DNA of 64,000 nt from Actinomucor elegans. Lineage: Eukaryota > Mucoromycota > Mucoromycetes > Mucorales > Mucoraceae. A model generated the notes under the pieces. It made no database searches, was not told where the DNA came from, and worked only from the letters and a program-made list of their open reading frames with translations. Positions 32,820 to 45,384 of this stretch are shown in pieces. Each line of letters opens with the position of its first letter. Within the stretch, counting starts at the first letter, position 1. The DNA is taken from contig JAMSLZ010000006.1 of the NCBI GenBank assembly GCA_026027325.1, positions 806,001 through 870,000 on the forward strand, given 5' to 3'. The translations under genes and the position numbers were made by a program.

Positions 32820-35720
32820 AATAGCATCTCTATAACAACAATAAATAACAAAATGATAACTAATAATCTCGTTTCTCTTTAGATACGATGCAACACAAGA
32901 TATCCTTAGCAAGAGCAGTTTATTCACGCGCCAAAACTGTGCTTATCGATGATATCTTTTCTACTCTTGGTAAAGTCACTTCTACTTTCATCTATGAAAA
33001 CTGTATCCGAGGAGATTTAATGAAGGATCGTACAATCATCGTCGTTGCAACCTATCCTAGTATGTTCTGGGCTCGCGATGCGCACCTTTTCATCCATATG
33101 GCTTGTGGAAAAAACGAAGGTCGTATTGATTCAGAGGAAACAGATCCCGAAAAGATTGTAGCTTTAATTAAGCTGAGAAGAGCACAAGAGCAGCAATTAA
33201 AGAAAGAATTGCATTTACAGCAAGAAGATCATGGACTGGGAGAACACATTGCTTCCAAAGAAAGTAGCTTGAATCAGCCCAACATGGCTTCCACCTCTAC
33301 AGCGGCGGCAGCAGCATTGGGTTCAGCAGCTGCAGTGGATGTTATTGATGCGTTATTTGAACATACAGGTTCAGCCAGTATTCATAACAATACATCAACT
33401 CTGTTTGAGGAAGATTTCTTTGATGAAGCGTCCATCATTCCCGACTCCATTCGACAAGAAAATGATGAAAATATAGTGTCCAAGTCTCGAGATTATGCAT
33501 ATGCTACGTATTATGAGGCTTGTGGAGGCTGGAAGTACTGGACTGCAGCCATTTTGTTCACTTTATTGGCTCGATTGGCAAATATATCTGAAAGTTATTG
33601 GCTAAAGGAAGGTAAAACCATATTTTTAATAAGAAAGCATCACTCTACTTTTCTTTTTGCTTGAATCCAAAAAAAAACCCTCCTCCCCTTCCCTAAATGG
33701 CTCATGTATTGTATAAAGTAACGCGTTTTTTTTTATACTAATAGGTATGGTCGATGGCTTATTCAAAATACAATACCTACTTTTATAATGAACCAGCTAC
33801 GACTAATAGCGTGGATACCACCTACTCCATGGCCAACCGTTATGTGCTAATTTATCTGGGACTGTGCTTGATCACTGTTGCCTGTAATTTTATACGCACA
33901 GTAATACAATACCGTGGATCATTACGTGCGTCCAATCGTCTGTTCTTGGGCCTACTTCAGTCTGTATGTCACGCACCACTTCAATTCTTTGATATCACAC
34001 CAGTCAGTCAAATCATGAGCCGATTCAGTAAGGATATGGAAACAATAGACTCTAGTATTGGATGGCATGTCAATTTCTTGCTCCAAACTGTGTTTGGTGT
34101 ATTTGGCGTTGTATTTACCATCGGCATGATCTTGCCCGAGTTTTTTGCTGCAAGTTTAATAGCAGGTTTGAATCACACAATCAGAGACCTTTGTTGGATT
34201 CATGGTTAGAACTAACTTGCTTTGGAATAGCTTTCCTATATTTTTATATTGGTATCATGTATATTCGAGCTTCTCGAGAACTGAAAAAGTTGAATGCTGA
34301 TAGTCGACCTCCAATATTTCACTTATATACTGATACATTGGCCGGTTTAGTTACTGTAAGAGCCTATGGAGAAGAATGGAACATGATGAAAAAGATGTTT
34401 CGTCGTCTGGATGATAACATGAGACCATTCTACACACTTTGGAATACCAATAGGTAAAAAAAAAAAAGAAAAAAAAAAAGAATGTAAACATATGTATCTA
34501 AGCGTTTTTTTTTAGATGGTTATTTGTTCGTGTTGAGCTACTAGGCACTTTTCTATCTTTGTTTATAGGCATATCTCTTGTTCAAAAGATCAAGACGATC
34601 GATGCTGGCCTCGCTGGTATTGCTTTAACATTCTCAACAAGTCTGTTAGAATATGTCTATTGGTTGATGAGACAATCTACTACGGTAGATATGCATTTTG
34701 AAGCAGTAGAAAGAATCAATGAATATATGGAGATGCCTCAAGAGCCGCCTGGTATTGTAGAAGGCTCAAGGCCTCCAGCTGCAGTAAGTGCACAGACAAT
34801 CAGACAATGATGCGATTATTAATTTTTAATAACTCTAGTGGCCTACTAATGCTGCTGTCAATGTAAGAGACTTGATGGTTAGCTTTAGTAATTCTGAAGC
34901 AGATGCTATTTTGAGACATATCTCTTTTAATATACTGTCAGGAGAAAAAATTGCACTTGTAGGCAGAGCAGGAGCAGAAAAATATGCGCTGGTGTCTTGT
35001 CTATTTCGATTTATGGAGCCAATGCGAGGTTCAATCAAGATTGATGGTGTTAATATAGCATGGGTAAGTGTATTCGGCGTGTCTCATGTGTAAACGATAG
35101 ACTGACCAACCATCATTTAGATTGGTGTGGAGGATCTTCGATCTCGTATTACATTTATATCTAAAGAAGGATGGCTACTCAGTGGCACAGTGAGAAGCAA
35201 TCTCGATCCATTTGGCGAGTATGACGACTATGCGCTTTGGCAAGTCCTGTATAGGGTTCGACTTGCTAGACCACCTGTACAAGATGCACCAGCTCAAGGC
35301 AATTCTACTTTTGAAGCAGGCTATTATTCTGCAGCGATTCAAGATCTCGATAAAGATTTGGGTAAAGAGGGCTGTCGTTTGCCTGTTTATGAAAGACAAT
35401 TGCTTTGTATCGCAAGGGCCTTATTACAAGATTGTACAAAGCTAGTCATCATTGAAGAAGCTAACCTGAACCCAGAAGCACAACAAGTCATTTGGTCAGT
35501 GATTGATCAAGAGCTAGAAGAGTCGACATTAATTGTGATACCTTATATGCTTCATGACGTGGTAAAGTACGACAAAGTCATGGTCTTTGATCAAGGAAAC
35601 CTTGTTGAATATGATTCGGCTGTCGAGCTATTGAACAAGCAGCATAGTTTACTGCAGTCTTTATGCGAAAAAGCAGGCATATTGGATTCACTTACGTTAG
35701 ATATGGATATCCTGTCATAA
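29838..35720 (+). CDS. ABCC/MRP-type ABC protein with degenerate ATPase motifs
   Basis: Thirteen exons: 29838-29879, 29939-29982, 30032-30749, 30801-31469, 31525-31785, 31850-31998, 32047-32789, 32883-33611, 33745-34165, 34210-34453, 34516-34783, 34839-35063 and 35121-35720, about 1700 codons. The layout matches full-length MRP/Ycf1: five-helix TMD0, TMD1 (SAITFSWMNSLLK start), NBD1, TMD2, NBD2 (SGTVRSNLDPFGEYDD). NBD1 keeps a Walker A (GPPQCGKTS, ~32434) and Q-loop (YVAQKAW), but the LSGGQ position reads GSDTM and the switch His is Tyr (VVATYP). In NBD2, Walker A reads GRAGAEKY (~34962), Q-loop Gln is Lys (FISKEG), the signature reads LPVYER, Walker B is IIEEA and the switch His region is IPYML. 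The exon 8/9 junction does not keep frame by one base. It may be a pseudo-transporter or a decaying gene. Confidence 0.82.
32795..32819. repeat. (GA)n tract inside an ABCC-like intron
   Basis: AGAGAGAG run starting a few bases after the donor of intron 7 of the ABCC-like gene. The same gene's intron 5 carries a run of 9-10 G at about 31811-31820. Confidence 0.85.
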
Positions 35721-35993
35721 AAATTACTTAATCCCCCCACTATAATTATAATAATATCACTTTTAATCATTCCATATTCCCCTCGTATACTCGCGTTTGA
35801 TAAATAGCCTGAGATGCCCATTCTATATAAATAATTTTTTTATTGAAGTTTTGAACAAAAGCATATGAATTACTGGCAATTCATGTTTTTTTTTCAAAGC
35901 GTAATTATTACTCTTTCAGTTTTTAATAGAAAGAAAAAGAGAGAGAGCGTTTGGCTGCTGTTTACTGCTGTTGTTGTAGTTATTTTTGTTTAT

Positions 35994-36161
35994 TTATTGC
36001 TTGCTGGCTTCGAGCTTGGCATAGTAAGCATCGCGACGTTGAGCGTTGGGAATGTGGTAGAGGTTCCACCAAGCAGCACCACCGACAGCACCAAGAGAGA
36101 GGGAATAAACAATATCCTTGATAACTTGCTTACGGAATTTACCAGTAATGGGAGCGATCAT
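35994..36161 (-). CDS. COX9: Cytochrome c oxidase subunit VIIa (Cox9 type)
   Basis: Small inner-membrane subunit of mitochondrial complex IV. The 55-residue product begins MIAPITGKFRKQVIKDIVYS and continues SLGAVGGAAWWNLYHIPNAQ, then RRDAYYAKLEASKQ. This closely follows the fungal Cox9 pattern: IAPITG start, basic segment, single transmembrane helix, and REAFYAKL-like end. The ATG at 36161 fits the family length; a longer in-frame extension upstream (to 36215) would add an unrelated hydrophobic leader and was not used. Intronless. It is convergent with the ABCC-like gene, whose stop lies 273 bp away. Confidence 0.9.
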   Translation of the reverse strand: MIAPITGKFRKQVIKDIVYSLSLGAVGGAAWWNLYHIPNAQRRDAYYAKLEASKQ

Positions 36162-36259
36162 TATAATTATTGATTGAGAGAGGGGAGAGAATAAAAAAAG
36201 AGAATACCAGTACACAGAGGTAAAAAAAATGAAAAAATTACCAGCATCATGGACCAGGC

Positions 36260-36267
36260 TGACGTCA
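36260..36267. promoter_or_regulatory. Palindromic TGACGTCA (ATF/CREB-type) site
   Basis: A perfect CRE palindrome lies about 100 bp upstream of the COX9 start, in a locally less AT-rich stretch. bZIP factors of the ATF/CREB family bind this sequence; use here is inferred from position. Confidence 0.4.
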
Positions 36268-37550
36268 CCCTAATTTCAAATTCATGGCCTGATTTCAGAT
36301 TTACGCGAAATGTTTCGCGTTTGACAGGTAGAATTACCAAAGCGGTTTCAGTACGTGCACCACAGATATTGTCATCACTAGAACTATCAAGGGAGAGAGA
36401 AGTAACGCTGGAGTACTAGATAATCATTTACTGTTCAGAATAAGAATGAAGCTGGTTCAATCATTATGATTTTATCTTGAGGAAGTTCCTAATAGATGCA
36501 GCAGCTTATTTGAATATGGAATGCCAAGTAGAAGCAGTATTATACCGAGATCCGTTGAGAGAACTAGCAATTATGAGATGAAATGCATGCACTCTACGGC
36601 TTATCATTATAAAAAGCAAAATATAATTTTTATATTTTAGTTAAACAATTATTCTAGCAGAGCTAGTAATTTCTTCATCAAATGCAACATTAACTCGAGA
36701 TTAATTAAAGGATCTATCAAACATTGGATCAAATCAAATGCAATGTGTGTAATATACCGCTAGTTATCATCAAAGACATGATGGCATAGATACACTTTAC
36801 TGAAGCAGAAACTCTAATAGAGCAGTTTATTTTGAACATTTTGTCAGTAGCCAGATGTGACATTAAGCCGATATCGGCAGTGAGATCTATTGATTATTGA
36901 CCTAATGATATGATCTATATATGAATCATTTTATGACAACGCCAAAATATTTTAGGTATGAGGCTTTTAATACAATTGTTGTTTCTCACGTATGAAAATA
37001 TACGCTAATATATATATATATATTGTGTGTGCATTTTTATGCCAAGATGGCCTGTGTACCAAACTTGAGTGAACAGAACTACTGTAATATACGGTTTATC
37101 ATCGCACAACAGCCTACAGTAAATGTTGTCATATTGCATATGTATCGTTTATTTAGTGATGAATACCAAGATCTGTCATTTTTGATATGCAAACTACAAT
37201 GTAAATTTGAACACCGAACCTTTATGTCGTCCAGAAATCGCTAATATTCATATTGTTGCGTACCACAGTATAAGCAATTTTATCGTATTGCCCCTTTGCT
37301 TCTCATCGCCGCTACTTGAAGGGTAAGCGCGCCATTCAACATAGCGCGATATTTCCTCAATTTCTCTACTCCAGTTCAGATTTTAGGTAAACTGTAACTC
37401 GCCATTTTTTTTTTTTACAAGAGAAGCCAATTCAACTACAGAATAGTAAAAGGCTATTATAACTATGGTTTATATATATATATAAGCTCGTAGTGTTTAT
37501 TTAATATCGATGGATGCAAAGAAGGAAGGAAGGGTAATTAGAGGTGATTA
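36268..37550. other. Gene-poor region with dispersed-repeat copies
   Basis: Two clear repeat copies lie at 36676-36704 (CATCAAATGCAACATTAACT...) and 36851-36890 (CAGATGTGACATTAAGCCGA...). A TA run is at 37008-37022 and another near 37472-37484. No gene is supported. Confidence 0.5.
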
Positions 37551-38966
37551 TTAATAAGCTTTAGTATGAACTACAGAAGGACCAGATTCGTTATAATCGA
37601 CTTTACTAATATAATTCTTCGCATCAATAAATACGAGCTAAACACAACAAATATTAGTTTAGGCTACTATTTTTTACTATATGTTCACTGTACCTTTGCA
37701 ACAATCTCTGCGCCTAGCCATGTTGAATATTGCTGATACTTTTTCTCTTTGAGAATTGGGAAATAGTCTGCAATTCTCAAAAAGTTGATCTGACGAGGCT
37801 GAGTATCGCCTGCATTTTCAGAATGGGGCAAGAATAGCTGTACTTCGGTTTTGATACGCTTTGTAATACCGGCAGTCATACAGCAGCCACCAGCTACTGC
37901 GATATTCTCCCATAACTTAGGTCTGATTTCTGGTGGTTCGCAATTCATGGCAGCTAAACGCATGGCTTCTGGGAGTGATGGACTGTCTACTTGTATTAAT
38001 TCTGGTGAGAACAATGGATCCAAGACATCATGACGATAAGGGCCAATGTTGAAACTGGTTCCTTTATATTCAATGTCGATATTCTCAGGTAAGTCGCCAA
38101 CTTCTTCCTCTTCAACCTTCCTTGTATTTTCCTCGTCATCCAATAATTCCTCTGAAGATTCTGTTGGCAATTCTTCCATTGCGTTTGATAATTCAGCTGC
38201 CAACATGTTATCTTCCAACTCGTGTCCAATCGATATATTGCAGATGCCAGTGGATTCACGCACAAACTTGGCAAATGCCAAATCAAGTTCAATATCTGGT
38301 GTATTTGCAAATTGCTGAACAAGTTTAGTATCTTTCTTCATCATATCTAAAAAGTACTTGTCAAAGTGATTGCCGCCAATGGGGATAGTAAAGTTGGATT
38401 GGGATTGAATGTTACTATCAACGACTACGTTGACATCTATTCAAGTAATATTCAGTAAAGTAAACGTGTTTTCTTCTTCTATTACACTACCAGTCGTTTC
38501 ACTTCCAATGTCAACTACCATACCAGACACAGCGCCACAACCGAATAATGTCAAAAGAGGCTGAGGAGCAATATAAACACCAGGTACGTTAAAGTTTTCG
38601 AAAAAGATTTGCGTAATACGCTCATGTTCTAACTTTGTCCATTGAACAGGCACAGCTATTAAAACCGGGCTTTCGTTGCGTGATTTCTTGATGTTCAACT
38701 CTTTAAACAAGATGTGATGCCAGCATTCTTCGAGATCTTTCCAGTTCACAATAACATTGTTCTTAATGGGATAGTTGAAATCTGCCATATTCACTGCCTA
38801 GTATCGACATGAACCAGGTCAGTCAGTCAATTGGGTAAATAAAACACGTCAAAACACTTACAACACTAGGTGGTTTATTTGTATCATGCATGCCCATGCC
38901 AGCTGTTGATATGGTGGATCCAACATTAATCACGACAAAGTTCTCTTCTCGGAGTGCAATCGACAT
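37551..38966 (-). CDS. Actin-related protein, probably Arp7/Arp9 class
   Basis: Four exons: 38966-38862, 38797-38491, 38436-37694 and 37637-37551, about 413 residues, phases agreeing. The actin fold is clear from NWKDLEECWHHILFKELNI, ERITQIFFENFNVPGVYIAP, GMVVDIGSETT (phosphate-2-like loop), IPIGGNHFDKYF, ENIAVAGGCCMTAG and the C-terminal NESGPSVVHTKAY, matching the YDESGPSIVH end of actin. Residues ~205-250 hold an acidic Glu/Asp-rich insertion not present in actin. The first nucleotide-binding loop (VINVGSTISTAGMG) departs from the actin DxGxG consensus. These traits suggest a nuclear remodeler-type Arp (SWI/SNF or RSC), but the class is not certain. Confidence 0.85.
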
Positions 38967-41111
38967 GATATATTTGCCTATCAATAAAAAGAACGCGTTC
39001 TAAGCAAAAACAGGCGAAAACCGACTTTCAAAATGACTGCTGAATTAGAGATCGGCTTATACCTACATTTTTTAAGAAAGGCTTCAACTGATTGGGCTTC
39101 AGAGACTCCAATATTGGATTCAAAATAAAATGTCCAGATATGCCAAAGGTGCTTTAATAAAGTTTAAAAAGGATTCCATTTTCCATCAAATTGTATAAAT
39201 ATTATACTGTATTTTGTTACGCTCACATTATATATTTTGATAAAAAGGTGATATTTCTACTTTTTAAAAGCATTATTAGCTAACAAGTTTCTCCAGATAT
39301 AAAATTACAATAAAAATACGTTTGTGTGCTCTTGGATGTATGCTATTTGTGGTATCGGTGGACTATGCTTCGGAAACATTGTACTCTTTTTATTCGTAAA
39401 AAAAATAGTACAGATTTGAAAATATGGGCTTAAGGGTATACCTTTGGGATATTTTCTGATGGCCTTTAACCTTCTTAAAAACATCTGATCGATTCAAAGA
39501 CGGATTATTTCCTCAACCAGCATATATCAATGAGCACAGATTTTAGCAGCTTTTTTTTTTTTTTTGTTAAGGGGATATATACTTCCCATGGGTAATACTC
39601 ATTTATAAAAAAAAAAATAATAATAATAATAATTATCAACTTTTTGTGAACAAAAGTCAAGATATGACCTTGAAAGAAAAATGGCAAATATTACAAGTAG
39701 TTTACTATTTTTAAAATAAATACAATATATTCTTTATATCAGTATATGTACCGTTTAATTCTGTTCGATTTTTTTAAACTACCTTATTTATATATAAGCG
39801 TTTTTAATATTAGAAGATTGCTTTAAAGAATCTAAAGGAGTATTCTGATCCGCAAAAACTGAACTGGTAGAATATCTTCATTATCGCATGAATTCATTGG
39901 TAAATATACAATTAATGTACAGTTAATACGCAGCACTCGAACAAGGGCGTCATACTGAGAAAACGATATCATTAGCTATATGACGATGTAAAGTGACTAT
40001 TTGATAAGTTGCGATGGATTATAATTATTGCATATTTGAGTATAATTCCCAATACTATTATGTAAATCGCATTACGACTATCCGTTTTAGGTGCAGAACA
40101 ACCATATAAATCCTTGGCTTTAGGGTATTCGCTTCACGAGAGACAAAAAGAAAGTGAACAGCGTGTTCATTAATTCATTTTGATTGCATATATTCTTTAT
40201 AACTGATAATCGGCTTTGTTCCAGACCTAGAAAACACCTGAAACATAGAGTGCCAAAACTTGTTGATTTTACTCTAAAAAACAGTTAAATGATCATTACT
40301 ATATCTCAGTCAAACGCCATGTTTGAACAGCACTACATATTTAGAATGAGTTTCAGCTCCTAGTAGAAGCATGGATCTATACCATCGCCATAATTGATAT
40401 CCGCAAATTTAATACTTTTAGCCTTCATTAGCATCATTTTAGGAAGGGCGATCACGGTGGGAGAAATTATTCGCCTATTGATTGGATAGCGATTGAGTAG
40501 TAGAGAACAAACGATTATCTGATGGTCTCTAATTATCAAAATAACATCTTTCATTACTTTTATTATATGTATATAACAAAAATGCTTAGATAGACACATA
40601 TTCTATCAATATTGCGGTTAGATATTAATATTAGTTTTGGATATAAAAAATATAAATATATATATGTAAGTATACCTTTAAACATATAAAACAGTTTTAC
40701 ATTATTAACTTTATCTTTGGAAATCGACGGCTATCACTAAAAATAGGGTTAGGCTGACCTCAAAGGAAAATCACCTTGCAAAATTATTTATATCCCGCTT
40801 GAAATGGCCAATCGACAATGTAATGCTGTATGTATCATCTCGATCAACACGCTAGCCTCATTTGACGCGATTGTCAATACTTTTTGATAAAATCCGATAT
40901 GATCATTTACTCAAAAACCTATTGAATCGAGGATTGGTACAAGTTTTCTAATATGTCCGTTTGTCGTTAGAGAAACACGAGTCACCGTGTGCGGTTTAAC
41001 GATGGGCCGAACCTTTATGTAACAATGGCTGTTACTCAAAGTAAACATGCATACCTTTTTTTCTCTTGTTTCCTTTGTTTTACAATAAAGCAAGTTCTCT
41101 CAAATAGTTGA
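38967..41111. other. Gene-poor region
   Basis: AT-rich, with T-run 39551-39564 and A/TAA repeats around 39609-39632. An 80-codon minus frame (40360-40599) has no recognisable features and is not called. The last part is the upstream region of the OCRL-like gene. Confidence 0.5.
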
Positions 41112-42609
41112 ATGGCTGTTCAAAAGAAACGAAATAGTGTCGTTGACGGGCTGGTCATGCCTCCGGATAAAGCTGAATTTATATCCTTTTTTTAAAACGT
41201 GCTAATCTCATTTGATCAACCTCATCTCATGTTTTTTTTCTAGCCATCCTTAACACTTTTATTACTGCTCTAAGGTGAAAATAGTTAAAAATGCGTCGAC
41301 CAATTTGAATGGTGTGTTAGCTGTGGTGGTACATGATACCCAAAACTCAACAATCACCGAGGAGTCTTGGTAAGACGTACTTATTAAGTAATTTTCAAGG
41401 TTTAACAATGGCATGTCTCAGCTTGATATTATTTGAAGAATCCCAAGCGCCTTCAATGCCACCCATCGTATTATGCGTCATTCCTATTTACTCAGACCTA
41501 AAGATTGATATTGGTATAAACTACTATGCATTATGTTCAATAGCAAAGATAGTAACCCTTGGCATTAGTTCAATCTAGTTCACTCGAAAATAACAAGTCA
41601 GGTAAACTTAAGATACAAACTATATATTACCCACTCGACCTTTAATGCAAGTCTTGTAGATCTATTAGTTACTTTTTCGGTTCAAAAAGATTCGGCCAGC
41701 GTTATCTTTCCCGAGAAGGACGTCATGTCTAATATGTTGGCCGAGATCAAGCGCTTAAAATCAATTACTGGTAATCTGCTCTGTTCATGAAAAAGTATGG
41801 GTATTAACCCTCTTATTCAATAGAAACCAATAAGCTAGATTCTAGAAACGACCAATCTCACGAGTGGATCAAAGTGTATCATAAATTTGGTGCAGAAGAA
41901 AAGAAGCCAAAGCCAATTCGATCCAATTCGTTGCCTGCTACTGACGATTTAACTAGTTCACCAAGTGCTCTTCGATACGTGCTGCCAATTCAACGAGCAG
42001 AAACAATCGCAAAAATCAATCTAAAACGTACAAGAACAGTGAATGCGCCTAAAGAACGCAAGATCACATTTGAAGCTGCCAAAGATCATTGGATCAACGC
42101 TCAGTTGATGAAGAAGGAGGACGAATTTGTTCAATGGCAAAAAACTACGTAATATATGATCACCAAACGACTCCCAAGGCACGTTACTCACATAACTTTA
42201 GTGCTTTCGTTGGTACATGGAATGTTCATGGAAGTTTACCAACTTCATCTCTGAAAGACTGGCTGCAAGACACACTAAAAGCGGATGATGGAAGAGCTGT
42301 AGACCCAGACTTTTATGTGATTGGGTAAAATAGAAGATAAAATAACTTACAAGTTGATTAAACAATGCATGTTAGTCTTCAGGAAATGGAAACAAACACA
42401 GAGGCTTATATCCGCTATGATCCAGCGAAAGAAAACGCATGGGTCAAGGCAATCATTGAGTCTTTAAAGGACAACGGCAAAGATTATTATAAAGTGGATT
42501 CCAAGCAACTTGTTACTATGTTGATCATTGTGATTGCCAAGAAAAATCACAAACCTTTCATATCAGAGGTGACAAGCATGTATGCTGGTGTTGGTTTAAT
42601 GAACATGAT

Positions 42610-42644
<35 letters not shown>

Positions 42645-44807
42645 AGAGAGAAAGAGAGAAAGAAAAAAGCTATAGGACAACACTTTGATCAAAATGACTT
42701 ACTTTCTGATACAGGGTAATAAAGGTGGCATCGCTGTTCGATTCCGTTTCCATGATAGTTACATGTGTTTTGTTACGAGTCATTTGGCTGCGTACACCGA
42801 AAAGACCGAGAAGCGAAATCAGGATTTTGTTGAACTCTCGAAGAGGCTCATCTTTCCTCACAGACAAGATCCCCTTACACAATATGTCTCTTATTCATGG
42901 AACGATGGCGGTGATGAAGGTGTATCCTTTATGGAGAACAATAACATTGTACGGGATTGGTCAGCTGAAGCCTCCATCTTCCACAACGAGTACAGTATAA
43001 GAAATGCCTACAAGTAAGACGGAAGCTAACTGCGCGTTTATACAGTTTCCTGGTTTGGTGTGGTGATTTGAACTATAGAGTCAATTTGAATGAAGCTATT
43101 ATCAAGAACTGGCTTCAGCAAGACAAATTAGATGCCTTGTTGGAATACGATCAACTATCCATTGAACGCAGTGCTGGTAGAACCTTTCCCATGTTTGATG
43201 AGGGACGCATTACGTTTAATCCTACCTACAAATATGATGCAGGTACTAACCAGTATGATACAAGGTACAGTCACCAAATAATTTTTTCAAGAAGATATTA
43301 ACCTTTCAAATAGTGAGAAACGACGCGCTCCTTCTTGGACAGATCGTATTTTATGGAAAATTGATAGAAAAGATGCTTCTAAACAGAGCCTCAATCTACT
43401 AAGTTATTCTGACTGTATGAAGATGATGATGAGTGATCATAAACCAGTTCGCGCTTTATTCGAACTCAACGTCAGAAAGATTGACAGTCGACTTCAGAAG
43501 CAAACGCGAGAAAAACTTGTGCAGCAACTGAAAGAGAATCAAGACGATCAGCCTCGAGGCGAGATATCCTCCTCCTATGTCGATTTCAAAAAGGTGCAGT
43601 TTATGGAATACAAAGAACAGAATATTATATTGGAAAATACAGGTCAAGTCTTGACTGTATTCAAGTTTCTTCCCAAGGATGACAGTGGAGTTATATTGCC
43701 ACCTTGGCTCCAAGTGTCTCCACTGTCTGGTGTTGTCGCTCCCGGTGAAAAGGTAGTGATTCGATTTGAAGTTACCATTGATCCGACCATTTCTACGCCA
43801 TTGAATCGCGGCGAACAAAAAATTGATGAAATTCTTATTCTTCGACTTGAAAACAGCAAGGATTTCTTTATATCAGTTTCAGGTGATTATATACCTACTT
43901 GCTTTGGTATGCCATTGGAAGAACTTTCTGAAATGGCTGTACCCATCAGTGAAGCAGCGGCCAAAAACCTGCAAAAATCAGCATCCACAAATTCAAATAC
44001 ATCGTCTCCTCCTTCTCCTGTGTTGAATCAAATCGATTTGCCCAAAGAATTATGGAAAGTAATGAACTTTTTATGGAACGCCAATATGTTTCAAATAGTA
44101 TGTATCCCAATGTATATCTCAACTTTACAAATTATCTCATAGACACATACAATAGGAATCGTTGTTCTTGGAGCATGGCGACTTGATCATTTCTACCTAC
44201 ATTCGACATTGTTTGGATAATGGCTTGCAATTTGACACAAATGTTTTGTTAGGTGGTCAACCCAGCAATGAAACCTCTGATGTGGCTAGCTCGCTCTCTG
44301 ATATAACGCTAGTAAACGATGAGCATAAACTAGGAAAAGAAGCTCTAAGCGCCAACTCAATGATCGATGTACTGATTGCATTTTTAGAGTGTTTGCCAGA
44401 GCCAGTTATACCAACAAGCATGTACCAACGCGCTCTGGATGCTGCAGAGTCGATGGAATCTATGAACATTGTAAGTTACTAATGATTTGTCTATCTTCAT
44501 ATATTTATGCGCTTTTTAGTTGAAGGATTCTCTTCCACCATTTCACCGTAATGTACTTTTGTATATTGGCATGTTTTTAAGACAAGCAATTGATAAAGCA
44601 CCGGCTTCCGTCAAGAAAGAAAGAGAAAGCCGAATCAGTAAGTGTATATAGACTATTCCACTGAATACTTTACTCATTCACTTTCTAGTTGAGATGTTTA
44701 CCGTGCTATTGCGACCTCCAATCGACTTTAAAGAGCGTAATCCTGTTGTAGCAAAAGAGAAAAGGGAAAGATTTATCTCTCAGCTTTTAAAATCCCTAAA
44801 GACATGA
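41112..44807 (+). CDS. OCRL/INPP5B-type inositol polyphosphate 5-phosphatase
   Basis: Predicted to remove the 5-phosphate from PI(4,5)P2/PIP3 on endosomal and Golgi membranes. Exons from 41275: -41369, 41422-41513, 41569-41601, 41660-41770, 41824-42148, 42202-42324, 42376-42610, 42715-43013, 43046-43264, 43314-44097, 44156-44470, 44520-44637 and 44689-44807; phases agree (955 codons). Order of domains: PH-like N-terminus; 5-phosphatase with FVGTWNVHG, GLQEME, GNKGGIAVRF, SHLAAYTEK, WCGDLNYRV, SWTDRILW and SDHKPV; ASH domain (LQVSPLSGVVAPGEKVVIRF); RhoGAP-like domain (LPKELWKVMNFLW, FLECLPEPVIP). The RhoGAP finger reads SLFLEHGD without the catalytic Arg, as in OCRL, so it is probably a binding module. 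The first exon (ATG 41112, possibly ending at 41153) is uncertain. Confidence 0.9.
42613..42662. repeat. A-run plus (GA)n tract in an OCRL-like intron
   Basis: About 29 A followed by AGAGAGAGAGAAAGAGAGAAAG, immediately after a donor (GTAAAA). It lengthens this intron to about 104 nt against a usual 45-60 nt. Confidence 0.85.
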
Positions 44808-45384
44808 GTAGACAATAGTGTACAATAAATGAAAAAAAAAAAAGTCCTAGATTAGGTCAAATTATGCATCTGTATTGAAAAAGCTGAAAACAACGAAATA
44901 CCTTTGCTCTTTACTGGCATTATACAAAAATGAAAAAGTACTAAATCAGATGCTTGACGAAATGAGCTAGAGTCTTTTTAAGCCTGATGATAATACCTGC
45001 TGGAGGTCTTTTCTAAATATTCCTTGTATAGGGTATGCTACTATATATATATATAAATATATATATTGCTACCATATAACTATTGTGAACTGTCATACGA
45101 ATGCTATAAAACATGTTCTTGGTAGCTACGTGATGCCACCATTTTTAAGAGCACCATGATACATATACATAAATAATATTGCGGTGAAAAATTCTACAAA
45201 CATACTACTAATCGAGATTCAGTTTTCGGCAACCAAGTCAAGGACAGATTATCTCTGTCACTCATTGCCATTGTTACGCGACATATGGCAATAAAGCGGA
45301 CATTCAAGTCATTAGTAAAAAAAAAAACACGTTCATACCTTCAAACCTGCTCTTTTCACTTTATCCATTATCCTTTGAAAGTTC
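44808..45384. other. Spacer between OCRL-like and ERJ5 genes
   Basis: Contains AATAAA at 44824, an A-run, and a TATATATA block at 45042-45065. No gene was found; an apparent frame starting near 45285 runs out of phase with ERJ5 exon 1. Confidence 0.5.

Noticed and set aside
42149..42201. Continuous reading into the 5-phosphatase core without an intron
   Set aside because: The upstream exon frame meets TAA here; a 53-nt GTAATA-TTTAG intron gives in-phase QWQKTT then AFVGTWNVHG.
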